Part shown: positions 19,891 to 27,459 of the stretch, in pieces
Numbering within the stretch: the first letter of the stretch is position 1
Layout of the letters: each line of letters starts with the position of its first letter
Source of the DNA: Pelosinus sp. IPA-1
Lineage (GTDB): Bacteria; Bacillota; Negativicutes; DSM-13327
Direction of reading: 5' to 3'
Assembly: GCF_030269905.1 (NCBI RefSeq)
Contig: NZ_BSVC01000002.1
Span: 470,419 to 534,418 of the forward strand
Length of the DNA stretch: 64,000 nucleotides
Program-made: the position numbers and the translations under genes
The notes under the pieces: model-generated
What the model was told of the DNA's origin: nothing
Databases searched by the model: none
What the model saw: the letters and a program-made list of their open reading frames with translations, nothing else

Positions 19891-20012
19891 GTGATAAACT
19901 TGCCTTAATCCTGAAAAATATGTATGTATTAAAAAAGAATTACAATAGTCTCCTGATATAGTATTATAAAATACTAATATTACAAAAATACGGGATAAAT
20001 CATAAAAAATCA

Positions 20013-20041
20013 TTGACATTGTATAAGCGCAATGATAGAAT
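20013..20041 (+). promoter_or_regulatory. Promoter of the ilvA T-box leader
   Basis: TTGACA and TAGAAT are separated by 17 bases, a near-consensus vegetative promoter. Transcription would start near 20048, giving a leader of about 285 bases. Confidence 0.7.
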
Positions 20042-20047
20042 TCATTT

Positions 20048-20304
20048 CAAAGCATAGAACAATAGTAATGATAGAGATAGTAGCCTACTAGCTAATTTTC
20101 AGAGAGTTGACGTTTGGTGTGAGTTGACAATGAGCGGTGGGGGAAGATCACTCTAGAACTGTATTTCTGAAAGTAGTAAGAAATACCGGGGTAGCCTCGT
20201 TATTGGGCTTAGGTTTGATAGAACTGATAAGCGGCATTATTATGCAATTAAGGTGGTAACGCGGGTATAGCTCGTCCTTGGATATTTTCAAGGACGGGCT
20301 TTTT
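20048..20304 (+). ncRNA. T-box leader upstream of ilvA
   Basis: Conserved T-box elements are visible: AGAGAG at the base of stem I (20101), the T-box AAGGTGGTAACGCGG near 20250-20264, and the terminator AGCTCGTCCTTG/CAAGGACGGGCT with a T-run at 20269-20304. In the GAAGATCACTC segment near the end of stem I, ATC at 20147-20149 is the likely specifier, an isoleucine codon. That fits end-product control of ilvA by uncharged tRNA-Ile. An offset reading would give ACT (Thr). Confidence 0.9.
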
Positions 20305-20333
20305 ATTTATATTGAAATATAGGAGGTAATTTT

Positions 20334-21572
20334 ATGTCAAACGGCAAACCTTTTAAACTAGGAAATTCTTATGTATCAATGGAAGATATCTATATAGCAA
20401 ATCAAAAATTGCAGGGCGTGATAAAAAAAACGGAACTGATTGAAAGTCCAGTTTTTAGTAGTGAGTGTGGAAATCGTGTATTCATAAAACCAGAAAATCT
20501 GCAAATGACAGGTGCTTTTAAAATCCGTGGTGCTTATAATAAATTGAGTAAACTAAATGAATTAGAGAAAAGCAGAGGTGTTATCGCCTCTTCTGCGGGA
20601 AATCATGCCCAAGGTATTGGTTATGCTGCTCAATTACTTGGAATTAAGGCTACTGTAGTTATGCCGGCGACTACACCGATCATCAAAGTAGAGGCGACGA
20701 AAAATTATGGTGCAGAAGTAGTCTTATATGGTGATAGTTATGACGAGGCATATAAAAAGGCGAGAGAGCTTGAGGCAGAGCATAATTATGTTTTTGTTCA
20801 TCCTTTTGATGACTTGGATGTTATCATTGGGCAAGGGACTGTAGCGTTAGATATCTTAAATGATTTAGAAGATGTTGATGAGATACTAGTTCCCATAGGG
20901 GGAGGCGGTTTGGCTAGCGGGGTGGCTTTTGTCGCAAAAATGCTAAAACCAAGCATAAAGGTAATCGGAGTGGAACCAGATGGAGCCTGCTGTATAAAGG
21001 AATCCCTCGCTCAAGGGAAAGTAACGGAATTAGAGAAAGTGGATACCATAGCTGATGGAGCAGCAGTTAAGAGGCCGGGGACGTTAACCTTTGAGTTTAT
21101 TAGAGAATTTGTAGATGAAATTATCACGGTTTCTGATTTTGATATAGCAGAGGCCATACTACTTTTAATCGAGAAACATAAGCTGATTACCGAAGGCGCA
21201 GGAGCATTGTCTTTAGCAGGGCTAAAAAAATTACAGTCGAAAGGGAAAAAGGTAGTTTGTTTAGTAAGTGGTGGAAATATTGATATTCTAACCATTTCTG
21301 CCATTATTAATAAAGCACTTGTATTTCGGGGCAGATTGTTTTGTTTTACTGTCAATCTACCAGATAAACCAGGTGAGTTACTACATGTTGCAAAAATACT
21401 TTCTGATTCGAATGCAAATGTAATAAAATTAGATCATAATCAGTCTAAGGTTATGGATAGTTTTAAACAAGTTCAGCTAGAAGTAACAGTGGAAACAAAC
21501 GGGCATTGTCATGTGGAGGAAATCGAATCAACATTCCAGAAGCATGGCATAGAAATTCAAAAAATTTATTAG
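20334..21572 (+). CDS. ilvA: Threonine ammonia-lyase
   Basis: A PLP enzyme of 412 residues that deaminates threonine to 2-oxobutyrate, the first committed step to isoleucine. The PLP lysine is in TGAFKIRGAYN, the phosphate loop is GGGGLASG, and a C-terminal ACT domain (about 335-412) begins at FTVNLPDKPGE. The length fits the medium form. AGGAGG precedes the ATG. T-box control with an Ile specifier supports a biosynthetic rather than degradative role. Confidence 0.93.
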   Translation: MSNGKPFKLGNSYVSMEDIYIANQKLQGVIKKTELIESPVFSSECGNRVFIKPENLQMTGAFKIRGAYNKLSKLNELEKSRGVIASSAGNHAQGIGYAAQLLGIKATVVMPATTPIIKVEATKNYGAEVVLYGDSYDEAYKKARELEAEHNYVFVHPFDDLDVIIGQGTVALDILNDLEDVDEILVPIGGGGLASGVAFVAKMLKPSIKVIGVEPDGACCIKESLAQGKVTELEKVDTIADGAAVKRPGTLTFEFIREFVDEIITVSDFDIAEAILLLIEKHKLITEGAGALSLAGLKKLQSKGKKVVCLVSGGNIDILTISAIINKALVFRGRLFCFTVNLPDKPGELLHVAKILSDSNANVIKLDHNQSKVMDSFKQVQLEVTVETNGHCHVEEIESTFQKHGIEIQKIY

Positions 21573-21610
21573 AAAAAAAGTTAAACAATCCTAATATATG
21601 AGGTGACAAT

Positions 21611-22258
21611 ATGACTGTCAAAAAAGTATTTTGGGAAGATCCATATTTGAAAGAACATATTGCAAGGGTAACTTCTATTGATGAAAATGGCATTGCCTTA
21701 GATGAAACTATAGTATATGCCTTTTCTGGTGGACAGGTATCGGATTCTGGTACTATGAATGATTACCAGATTGTAGAGGCCAAAAAAGTGGAAAAGGAAA
21801 TATATTATAGGTTAGACACAGATCAAGATCTAAAGGTTGGTGATACAGTTAACCTTGTTGTTGACTGGGAGAAAAGATACAAAATTATGCGCTTGCATTT
21901 TGCTGCCGAAATTATCTTAGAATTAATGACCCAGCACTTTCATAATCCAAAAAAAATCGGTGCAAATATTACTTCAGATAAAGCAAGAGTGGATTTTGAG
22001 TGGGAAGGAAATATTTCAGCAGCCTTTCCTTTACTTGAAGAAAAATCAAAGGAACTAATAAAATCAGATGTTCCAATAACCAGTGCCTTTAGTGATGAAG
22101 AAAAGGAAATTCGTTATTGGCAAATAGACGGTTTCGCCAAGGTGCCTTGCGGTGGAACCCATATTAAGCGGACTAGTGAAGTAGGAGCAATTCGTCTAAA
22201 AAGAGGAAAAGGCTTAGGGAAAAACAAAGAAAGAATTGAAATATATCTGACTGAGTAG
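21611..22258 (+). CDS. AlaX-like alanyl-tRNA editing protein
   Basis: A 215-residue protein related to the editing domain of alanyl-tRNA synthetase. It has SGGQVSDSG near residue 38 and the second zinc motif PCGGTH at about 177. The first zinc motif, normally HxxxH, reads HFAAE here, with Glu in place of the second His. It would hydrolyse mischarged tRNA-Ala. It lies 38 bases after ilvA, so it may share the T-box transcript. A variant zinc site may change activity. Confidence 0.8.
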   Translation: MTVKKVFWEDPYLKEHIARVTSIDENGIALDETIVYAFSGGQVSDSGTMNDYQIVEAKKVEKEIYYRLDTDQDLKVGDTVNLVVDWEKRYKIMRLHFAAEIILELMTQHFHNPKKIGANITSDKARVDFEWEGNISAAFPLLEEKSKELIKSDVPITSAFSDEEKEIRYWQIDGFAKVPCGGTHIKRTSEVGAIRLKRGKGLGKNKERIEIYLTE

Positions 22259-22279
22259 CAAGATGTCAAAAAAATACTA

Positions 22280-22308
22280 TTGCCTATTTATATTTCGTAT
22301 CTTATAAT
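22280..22308 (+). promoter_or_regulatory. Vegetative promoter of the sigma-54 activator gene
   Basis: TTGCCT and TATAAT are spaced by exactly 17 bases. Transcription would start near 22315, so sequence after that belongs to a 5' leader, not to the protein. Confidence 0.75.
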
Positions 22309-22319
22309 GAAAGAAAAAA

Positions 22320-22337
22320 GTGTCAGCAAACTGACAC
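22320..22337. promoter_or_regulatory. GTGTCA-N6-TGACAC palindrome, site 1
   Basis: An inverted repeat with N6 = GCAAAC, lying at about +5 to +22 of the activator promoter. The same palindrome, with N6 = ATAAAC, occurs at 23881-23898. A regulator bound here would block its own transcription, so autorepression is likely (inference). Confidence 0.7.
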
Positions 22338-22392
22338 AAGCAAAGATGCTTGTACAGGGACGGTTGTCGTTCTGTATTGGGCATCTTTTTTG
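22337..22392 (+). promoter_or_regulatory. Leader hairpin with T-run, possible attenuator
   Basis: AAAGATGC (22342-22349) can pair with GCATCTTT (22381-22388) followed by a T-run, giving a terminator. The short hairpin CAAGC/GCTTG (22337-22341 with 22348-22352) uses the same left arm and would compete with it. The activator start codon lies 26 bases later. Confidence 0.5.
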
Positions 22393-22417
22393 TATTTATA
22401 GAGGGAGGTATTCTACT

Positions 22418-23890
22418 ATGAGCATGCAAATTCCCTTGACTGTGGAACAGTTATCCACATATATTGAAACAAAGCAGTCAGATAAGATTATCGAGGGTTT
22501 TCAAGCACTATTGTCTTTATATCAATTGCAGCAAGCTAGGTTAGAAGCCTTACTAGATACAGTAAATGAAGCAGTATGTGTTATTGATGAATCGGATAAA
22601 GTAGTAGTGTGGAACCATCATGCAGAGCTTTTATACGGCATTGCTGCGGATGAGATTATAGAGAAACCCATCGAAGGTTTTTTTTCGAATTTGATGTTAA
22701 CAAAAGTGATGAAAGAGCGTCGAACCGTTCATGAAGAATATCATACACCTTGTCCTGATACTCATGTGCTCATTAATGCGAGGCCTGTACGTTTATGGGG
22801 GCAAGTGATTGGTGGAGTTTGTGCAGAACGAGATATTACAGAGGTAGTACAATTAAATCAAAAATTATCGCAAACCCATCAGGAAGTGCAATCACTTAAG
22901 CAAGAAATTGATAAGATTCATTCCCAAGCCGATTATTTTGCGGCTATATATGGTCACAGTACAGCGATTCGGGAAGCCATTAGTATAGCTAGACGTGTTG
23001 CTTCGACTAAGGTGCCAGTATTACTACGAGGTGAAAGTGGTACAGGAAAAGAACTATTTGCCCGTGCAATTCATGATGCTAGCCAATGTAGTGGACCTTT
23101 TATTGCCATAAATTGCGGAGCGATATCGCCTAATTTATTTGAAAGCGAGTTATTTGGTTATCAACCAGGTGCCTTTACGGGAGCAGATCGAAAGGGAAAA
23201 GTAGGTTTGTTAGAACAAGCAAATGGGGGAACTTTATTACTGGACGAATTAGGTGATATGCCTAAAGATATGCAAGTTAAGCTATTAAGGGTCTTACAAG
23301 ATAAAAGTTTTTTTCGAGTTGGTGGTAATAAAGCCATCCATATTGATGTACGAATTATTGCAGCTACCCATCGTAATTTGGAAGAAATGATCCGCCAGGG
23401 TGAATTTCGGGAAGATTTATACTACCGCTTAAATGTAGTGGCAGTATCCTTGCCCTCATTAAGGGAACGTTTAGATGATATTCCGGAACTGGTTCATAAA
23501 GGAATAGAGTATTACGGTAACCTTCATGACAAAAAGATTAGCAAAGTAGATCCAGCCCTTATGGCTTCCCTGATTCAATATTCTTGGCCTGGAAATATTA
23601 GGGAGTTGTTTAATGTGCTGGAAAGGTTGGTTGTTCTAGCAGATAGTAATTTCTTGGGGATGGATAACTTGCCGAGTAATTTCAATCAATTAGTCTGTCA
23701 TGTAGTGGATTCGGAAACTAGGATAATCGATGCTGGTCTTCTTGAGGTAACAATTAGTTTAGAAAAAGAAATGATTGCCAAGGTGTTATCAGAACAACAT
23801 TATAATAAAGCTGCGGCAGCGAAAAAATTAGGCATCCCTCGCAGTACTCTCTACTACAAAATGCAAAGACTAGGATTAGAGTGTCAATAA
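22418..23890 (+). CDS. Sigma-54-dependent activator with PAS domain
   Basis: A 490-residue enhancer-binding protein. A PAS domain lies at about 55-165, a short coiled linker follows, then the AAA+ domain with Walker A GESGTGKE, the sigma-54 contact loop GAFTGA and Walker B LLLDELGD. A Fis-type HTH ends the protein (NKAAAAKKLGIPRSTLYYKM). The ATG at 22418 has GGGAGG upstream; the open frame before it is leader. Its palindromic sites flank the gene, and a -24/-12 promoter lies just downstream, so it almost certainly controls the proline-type operon at 24158. Confidence 0.92.
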   Translation: MSMQIPLTVEQLSTYIETKQSDKIIEGFQALLSLYQLQQARLEALLDTVNEAVCVIDESDKVVVWNHHAELLYGIAADEIIEKPIEGFFSNLMLTKVMKERRTVHEEYHTPCPDTHVLINARPVRLWGQVIGGVCAERDITEVVQLNQKLSQTHQEVQSLKQEIDKIHSQADYFAAIYGHSTAIREAISIARRVASTKVPVLLRGESGTGKELFARAIHDASQCSGPFIAINCGAISPNLFESELFGYQPGAFTGADRKGKVGLLEQANGGTLLLDELGDMPKDMQVKLLRVLQDKSFFRVGGNKAIHIDVRIIAATHRNLEEMIRQGEFREDLYYRLNVVAVSLPSLRERLDDIPELVHKGIEYYGNLHDKKISKVDPALMASLIQYSWPGNIRELFNVLERLVVLADSNFLGMDNLPSNFNQLVCHVVDSETRIIDAGLLEVTISLEKEMIAKVLSEQHYNKAAAAKKLGIPRSTLYYKMQRLGLECQ

Positions 23891-23898
23891 ACTGACAC
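23881..23898. promoter_or_regulatory. GTGTCA-N6-TGACAC palindrome, site 2 (upstream activating site)
   Basis: It overlaps the activator stop codon and lies about 225 bases upstream of the -24/-12 promoter at 24114, a typical enhancer distance. A half-site GTGTCA also occurs at 24086-24091. Confidence 0.75.
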
Positions 23899-24019
23899 TA
23901 TCGTCAACGTTTAGATAAAATTTAGGGAAACCAAAAGGCGCAAAGATATTATTCCGGTATGCAAGATGATTTTTAGTACTATCGTTTGTGTCTGTAGATT
24001 TATTTTTACTAACTCCTCT

Positions 24020-24068
24020 GTATCTTTTAAAATAGTGATTTTAAAGGATGTAGAGGCTTTTTTTATTG
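24020..24068 (+). terminator. Terminator of the sigma-54 activator gene
   Basis: A long imperfect hairpin (CCTCT..ATC.TTTAAA pairing with TTTAAA.GAT..AGAGG) is followed by CTTTTTTT. It separates the activator from the sigma-54 operon. Confidence 0.75.
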
Positions 24069-24113
24069 ATAAATTACAATAGTATGTGTCAAAAAAATAA
24101 ATGTTTTTTATAG

Positions 24114-24131
24114 TTGGCACGGATGTTGCAA
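24114..24131 (+). promoter_or_regulatory. Sigma-54 (-24/-12) promoter
   Basis: TTGGCAC-GGATG-TTGCAA matches the consensus TGGCAC-N5-TTGCW fully, with the required ten bases between GG and GC. It lies about 27 bases ahead of the first structural gene. Confidence 0.92.
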
Positions 24132-24157
24132 TAGTTTAAGGCAGGAGGTGTTTATCT

Positions 24158-24463
24158 ATGAGAATTGTCAACCATCCAATTTTGACATTTCCACAACAAA
24201 CCATGGTTTCCTTCACCTTAAATGGTCAAAGGTTAGAAGGAGTAGAGGGAGAGCCGATTGCTGCTGCATTACATGCGGCTGATATAAAGGTATTACGTCA
24301 TAGTCATGGACGTCATCGTCCTCGTGGTCTTTTTTGTGCAATTGGAAACTGTTCTTCTTGTTTAATGACTGTAGATAAAATTCCGAACGTACGAGTTTGT
24401 GTCGAACCCCTTCGTGCTGGTATGGTTGTTGAGACGCAAGAAGGGAGGGGGAAGATTTTATGA
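24158..24463 (+). CDS. (2Fe-2S)-binding subunit of an amine/imino-acid dehydrogenase
   Basis: A 101-residue protein with the cysteine pattern of small Fer2_4 subunits (CAIGNCSSC followed by a later Cys in RVCVEPL). It resembles HcnA, opine oxidase and proline-dehydrogenase subunits and would carry electrons between flavins. It is the first gene after the sigma-54 promoter. It overlaps the next gene by ATGA. Confidence 0.88.
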   Translation: MRIVNHPILTFPQQTMVSFTLNGQRLEGVEGEPIAAALHAADIKVLRHSHGRHRPRGLFCAIGNCSSCLMTVDKIPNVRVCVEPLRAGMVVETQEGRGKIL

Positions 24464-25548
24464 TTGCTACAGAAATACTAGTTGTTGGTGCTGGTCCTGC
24501 GGGCTTAATGGCAGCCATCCATGCTGCAGAAGCTGGGGCAAAAGTACTTTTAGTTGAAAGGGCCGATCGCTTAGGTGGGCAGCTCATCAAACAAACCCAT
24601 AAGTTTTTTGGTTCAAAAGCTGAATTTGCTGGTGAACGAGGAATCGATATAGCAAATAAGTTAATCAGTTCAAGTCAAGAATGTTCAAATATAACACTTT
24701 GGAAGAATGCAGCAGTACTTGGAATTTACCCTGACGGAGTTGTTACTATTTCTCATGAAGGCGCATTCTGCACTGTGAAGCCAAAGAAAATCATTATTGC
24801 AACAGGTGCTTCGGAAAAAACAATGACATTTCCTAATAATGATCTACCAGGTATTTATGGTGCAGGGGCAGTGCAGACCTTAATGAATGTACATGGTGTT
24901 GTACCAGGCAAACGATTATTAATGGTAGGAGCAGGAAACATTGGTGTAATTGTTGCCTATCAACTATTGCAGGCAGGTGTTGAGGTAGCAGGTATCGTAG
25001 AAGCAGCACCTCAAGTAGGTGGATATCAAGTTCATACCGCTAAGTTAAAGCGTCATGGCGTACCAATTTATACTTCTCATTCTGTGAAATCAGCTCACGG
25101 GGATTCTTACTTAGAAGGCGTTACCATTTGCAAACTAGACGAAAATTGGCAGCCAATTGAGGGAAGCGATCAATATATTCCTGTAGATGGACTTTGCCTA
25201 GCTGTTGGCCTGAGTCCGTTAACAGAATTATTATGGCAGGCTGGCTGTAAGATGAAGTATGCAGGAGAGTTAGGTGGCTATGTTCCTTTGCGGGATGCAA
25301 ATATGAGAACGACTCACGAGAATATTTATGTTGCAGGTGATGTTTCTGGTGTGGAAGAAGCTTCGGCGGCTATGGTAGAGGGAAAAATAGCAGGACTTTA
25401 CGTTGCGTCGGCTTTAGGCTATACAAGTAATACATTCTTAAAAGATCTGCAAGAAGCAAAGTTTCAACTGAGTGCTCTACGATCTGGTCCAGCAAGTGTG
25501 AAAATCTGTAATGGACTTAGCAAAGTTGTCCTAGAGGAGGTTGGATAG
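24460..25548 (+). CDS. FAD/NAD(P)-dependent oxidoreductase subunit (alpha type)
   Basis: A 362-residue flavoprotein with an N-terminal FAD site (VVGAGPAGLMAA), a central second nucleotide-binding motif (LMVGAGNIGVIVA) and the C-terminal motif YVAGDVSG. It matches the alpha subunit of HcnB/opine-oxidase/dye-linked proline dehydrogenase complexes and would pass electrons to NAD+ or another acceptor. Start and stop overlap both neighbours. Confidence 0.88.
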   Translation: MIATEILVVGAGPAGLMAAIHAAEAGAKVLLVERADRLGGQLIKQTHKFFGSKAEFAGERGIDIANKLISSSQECSNITLWKNAAVLGIYPDGVVTISHEGAFCTVKPKKIIIATGASEKTMTFPNNDLPGIYGAGAVQTLMNVHGVVPGKRLLMVGAGNIGVIVAYQLLQAGVEVAGIVEAAPQVGGYQVHTAKLKRHGVPIYTSHSVKSAHGDSYLEGVTICKLDENWQPIEGSDQYIPVDGLCLAVGLSPLTELLWQAGCKMKYAGELGGYVPLRDANMRTTHENIYVAGDVSGVEEASAAMVEGKIAGLYVASALGYTSNTFLKDLQEAKFQLSALRSGPASVKICNGLSKVVLEEVG

Positions 25549-25549
25549 A

Positions 25550-26002
25550 ATGCCATCAAAAGAACGTTTTGCTGAAGGTCCAGTCGCCTTGTTTGAATGT
25601 TTACAGCAAATTCCTTGTAATCCCTGCGCAGATGCTTGTCCGCGAGGAGCCATTACGGTAAAAGAAATAAATGATTGTCCTTCGTTAAATGAAGAACTTT
25701 GCAATGGTTGTGGCGTCTGTATGACTCATTGCCCAGGAGTATCGATATTCGTAGTAGATTATACCTATAGTAAAGAAGCTGCCTTAGTCAAAATTCCTTA
25801 TGAGTTTTCTCCTTTGCCCAGTGCCAAGGAAGAGGTGGATGCACTAAATCGACAAGGTGAGTGCGTAGGCAGCGCCCAAGTCATTCGTGTGCAGAACTCA
25901 CCAAATAAAACAAATATTATTTGGTTATCTGTACCTCAGGAGTTAGCTATGGAGGTCCGTAGCATTCGCCTGAGAAAGGAGGAACGTGATGGAGCAAAAT
26001 GA
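25550..26002 (+). CDS. 4Fe-4S dicluster ferredoxin-like subunit
   Basis: About 150 residues with two cysteine clusters, CNPCADACPRGAI and CNGCGVCMTHCPG, the pattern of a two-cluster ferredoxin. ATG at 25550 is preferred to TTG at 25541, which touches the AGGAGG site. The C-terminal half has no recognisable motif. As part of the complex it would link the flavin subunits. Confidence 0.85.
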   Translation: MPSKERFAEGPVALFECLQQIPCNPCADACPRGAITVKEINDCPSLNEELCNGCGVCMTHCPGVSIFVVDYTYSKEAALVKIPYEFSPLPSAKEEVDALNRQGECVGSAQVIRVQNSPNKTNIIWLSVPQELAMEVRSIRLRKEERDGAK

Positions 26003-26267
26003 TATTATTATCTGTCGTTGTGAAGATATAACCTTAGGGGAAATAAGAGAACAAATTGCACTAGGAAAACATACTTTAGAAGAAATTAAAAGAGCTTGTC
26101 GCGCTGGCATGGGGCCTTGTCAGGGAAGGACCTGTGCTCCTCTTATTGCTAATGAAATTGCTAAGGCAACCGGAAAGCCCATTTCTGAAATTCCTTTAGC
26201 AAAGTTCCGCCCCTCTACCTTACCAATTAAAATGGCTTCCTTGTTAGGAGGGGAAAAAAATGATTAA
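25989..26267 (+). CDS. BFD-like (2Fe-2S)-binding subunit
   Basis: A 92-residue protein with the bacterioferredoxin-associated pattern IICRCEDIT and a later CRAGMGPCQGRTC. Such domains occur as the C-terminus or separate subunit of sarcosine-oxidase-like complexes. The ATG follows AGGAGG and overlaps the previous gene; the stop overlaps the next. Confidence 0.85.
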   Translation: MEQNDIIICRCEDITLGEIREQIALGKHTLEEIKRACRAGMGPCQGRTCAPLIANEIAKATGKPISEIPLAKFRPSTLPIKMASLLGGEKND

Positions 26268-27408
26268 GTCGGCAGATGTTGTAGTCATTGGTGGTGGTGT
26301 TGTTGGTTGCTCTACGGCTTATAACCTAGCCAAATTAGGGGCGGGAAAAGTCGTAGTATTAGAGAAAAACTACCTAGCAAGTGGATCTACTGGCCGTTGC
26401 GGTGCAGGCATGCGAATGCAGTGGGGTACTGAAACCAATTGTCTATTATCGAGAGAAAGCGTCAAAATGTTATCCCATTTGCCTGAATTACTCAACGTAG
26501 ATGTAGATATTGAATTTACGCAAAACGGATATCTTATGCCAGCTTATTCCGAGAAGATGGCAGAGCAGTTTAAACAAAATTTAGTCTTGCAGAAGTCTCT
26601 TGCTATTCCAGCAAAGTGGGTAACACCCGAAGAATCTCTAGAGATTGTACCCTTCCTAAATACAAAAGGAATGCTTGGTGCTACTTATTGCGCGGAAGAT
26701 GGTCATTGTAACCCTTTCAAAGTAACGGAAGCCTATGCTCAAGCTGCAAAAAAACTACAGGTCGAAATTTATACAAATACACAAGTGTTAGGAATTGAAA
26801 CGGAAAATGGCAAAATTGTGTCTGTCCATACAAACCAGGGAGATATTCAGACAGATACAGTTGTCAATGCGGCAGGAGGATATGCCAAAGAAGTAGGTCG
26901 TATGGTTGGCGTGGAACTACCAATCTTTCCAGAACGTCATGAGATTCTTGTAACTGAGCCTGTAGAACCTACTATGGGGCCCATGGTAATGAGTTTTTAT
27001 CACAACTTGTATTGTCAACAAAGTCCTCATGGCAGCTTTATTATGGGAATTGGTCATCCGAATGAACCGGAAGGATATGATATCAATTCCAGTTGGCAGT
27101 TTTTACGTGATATGGTAGAACGAGTAGTGGAAATATTACCTCCCTTAGCAGGGTTAAATATTGTCAGGCAGTGGGCTGGCTTATATGACATGTGTCCTGA
27201 TCGTACTCCTATACTTGGTAATAGTCCACAATTGCAACGTTTTTATACTGCGGCAGGATTCAGTGGGCATGGCTTCATGATTTCACCGATTACAGGACAA
27301 TTGATGGCTGAAATGATAGTGGGTAAACCAACGGCATTCCCAATCCAAATGTTTGATGCAGGACGTTTTGAACGTGGTGAACTATTTGTAGAACCTTCTG
27401 TCGTATAA
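26260..27408 (+). CDS. FAD-dependent imino-acid oxidoreductase (beta subunit, proline dehydrogenase type)
   Basis: A 382-residue DAO-family flavoprotein: FAD motif VVIGGGVVGCSTAYNLA, SGSTGRCGAGMRMQWG as the covalent/flavin loop region, and the C-terminal GFSGHGFMISP. It is the substrate-oxidising subunit of sarcosine-oxidase-beta or PDH-beta type. Because P5C dehydrogenase follows, proline (or a hydroxyproline) is the best guess for the substrate. Sarcosine or an opine cannot be excluded. Confidence 0.85.
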   Translation: MIKSADVVVIGGGVVGCSTAYNLAKLGAGKVVVLEKNYLASGSTGRCGAGMRMQWGTETNCLLSRESVKMLSHLPELLNVDVDIEFTQNGYLMPAYSEKMAEQFKQNLVLQKSLAIPAKWVTPEESLEIVPFLNTKGMLGATYCAEDGHCNPFKVTEAYAQAAKKLQVEIYTNTQVLGIETENGKIVSVHTNQGDIQTDTVVNAAGGYAKEVGRMVGVELPIFPERHEILVTEPVEPTMGPMVMSFYHNLYCQQSPHGSFIMGIGHPNEPEGYDINSSWQFLRDMVERVVEILPPLAGLNIVRQWAGLYDMCPDRTPILGNSPQLQRFYTAAGFSGHGFMISPITGQLMAEMIVGKPTAFPIQMFDAGRFERGELFVEPSVV

Positions 27409-27459
27409 TCAACTAATTATAGTCTGGTATTTTATTATAAGAAAGCGAGGAATAAATAC

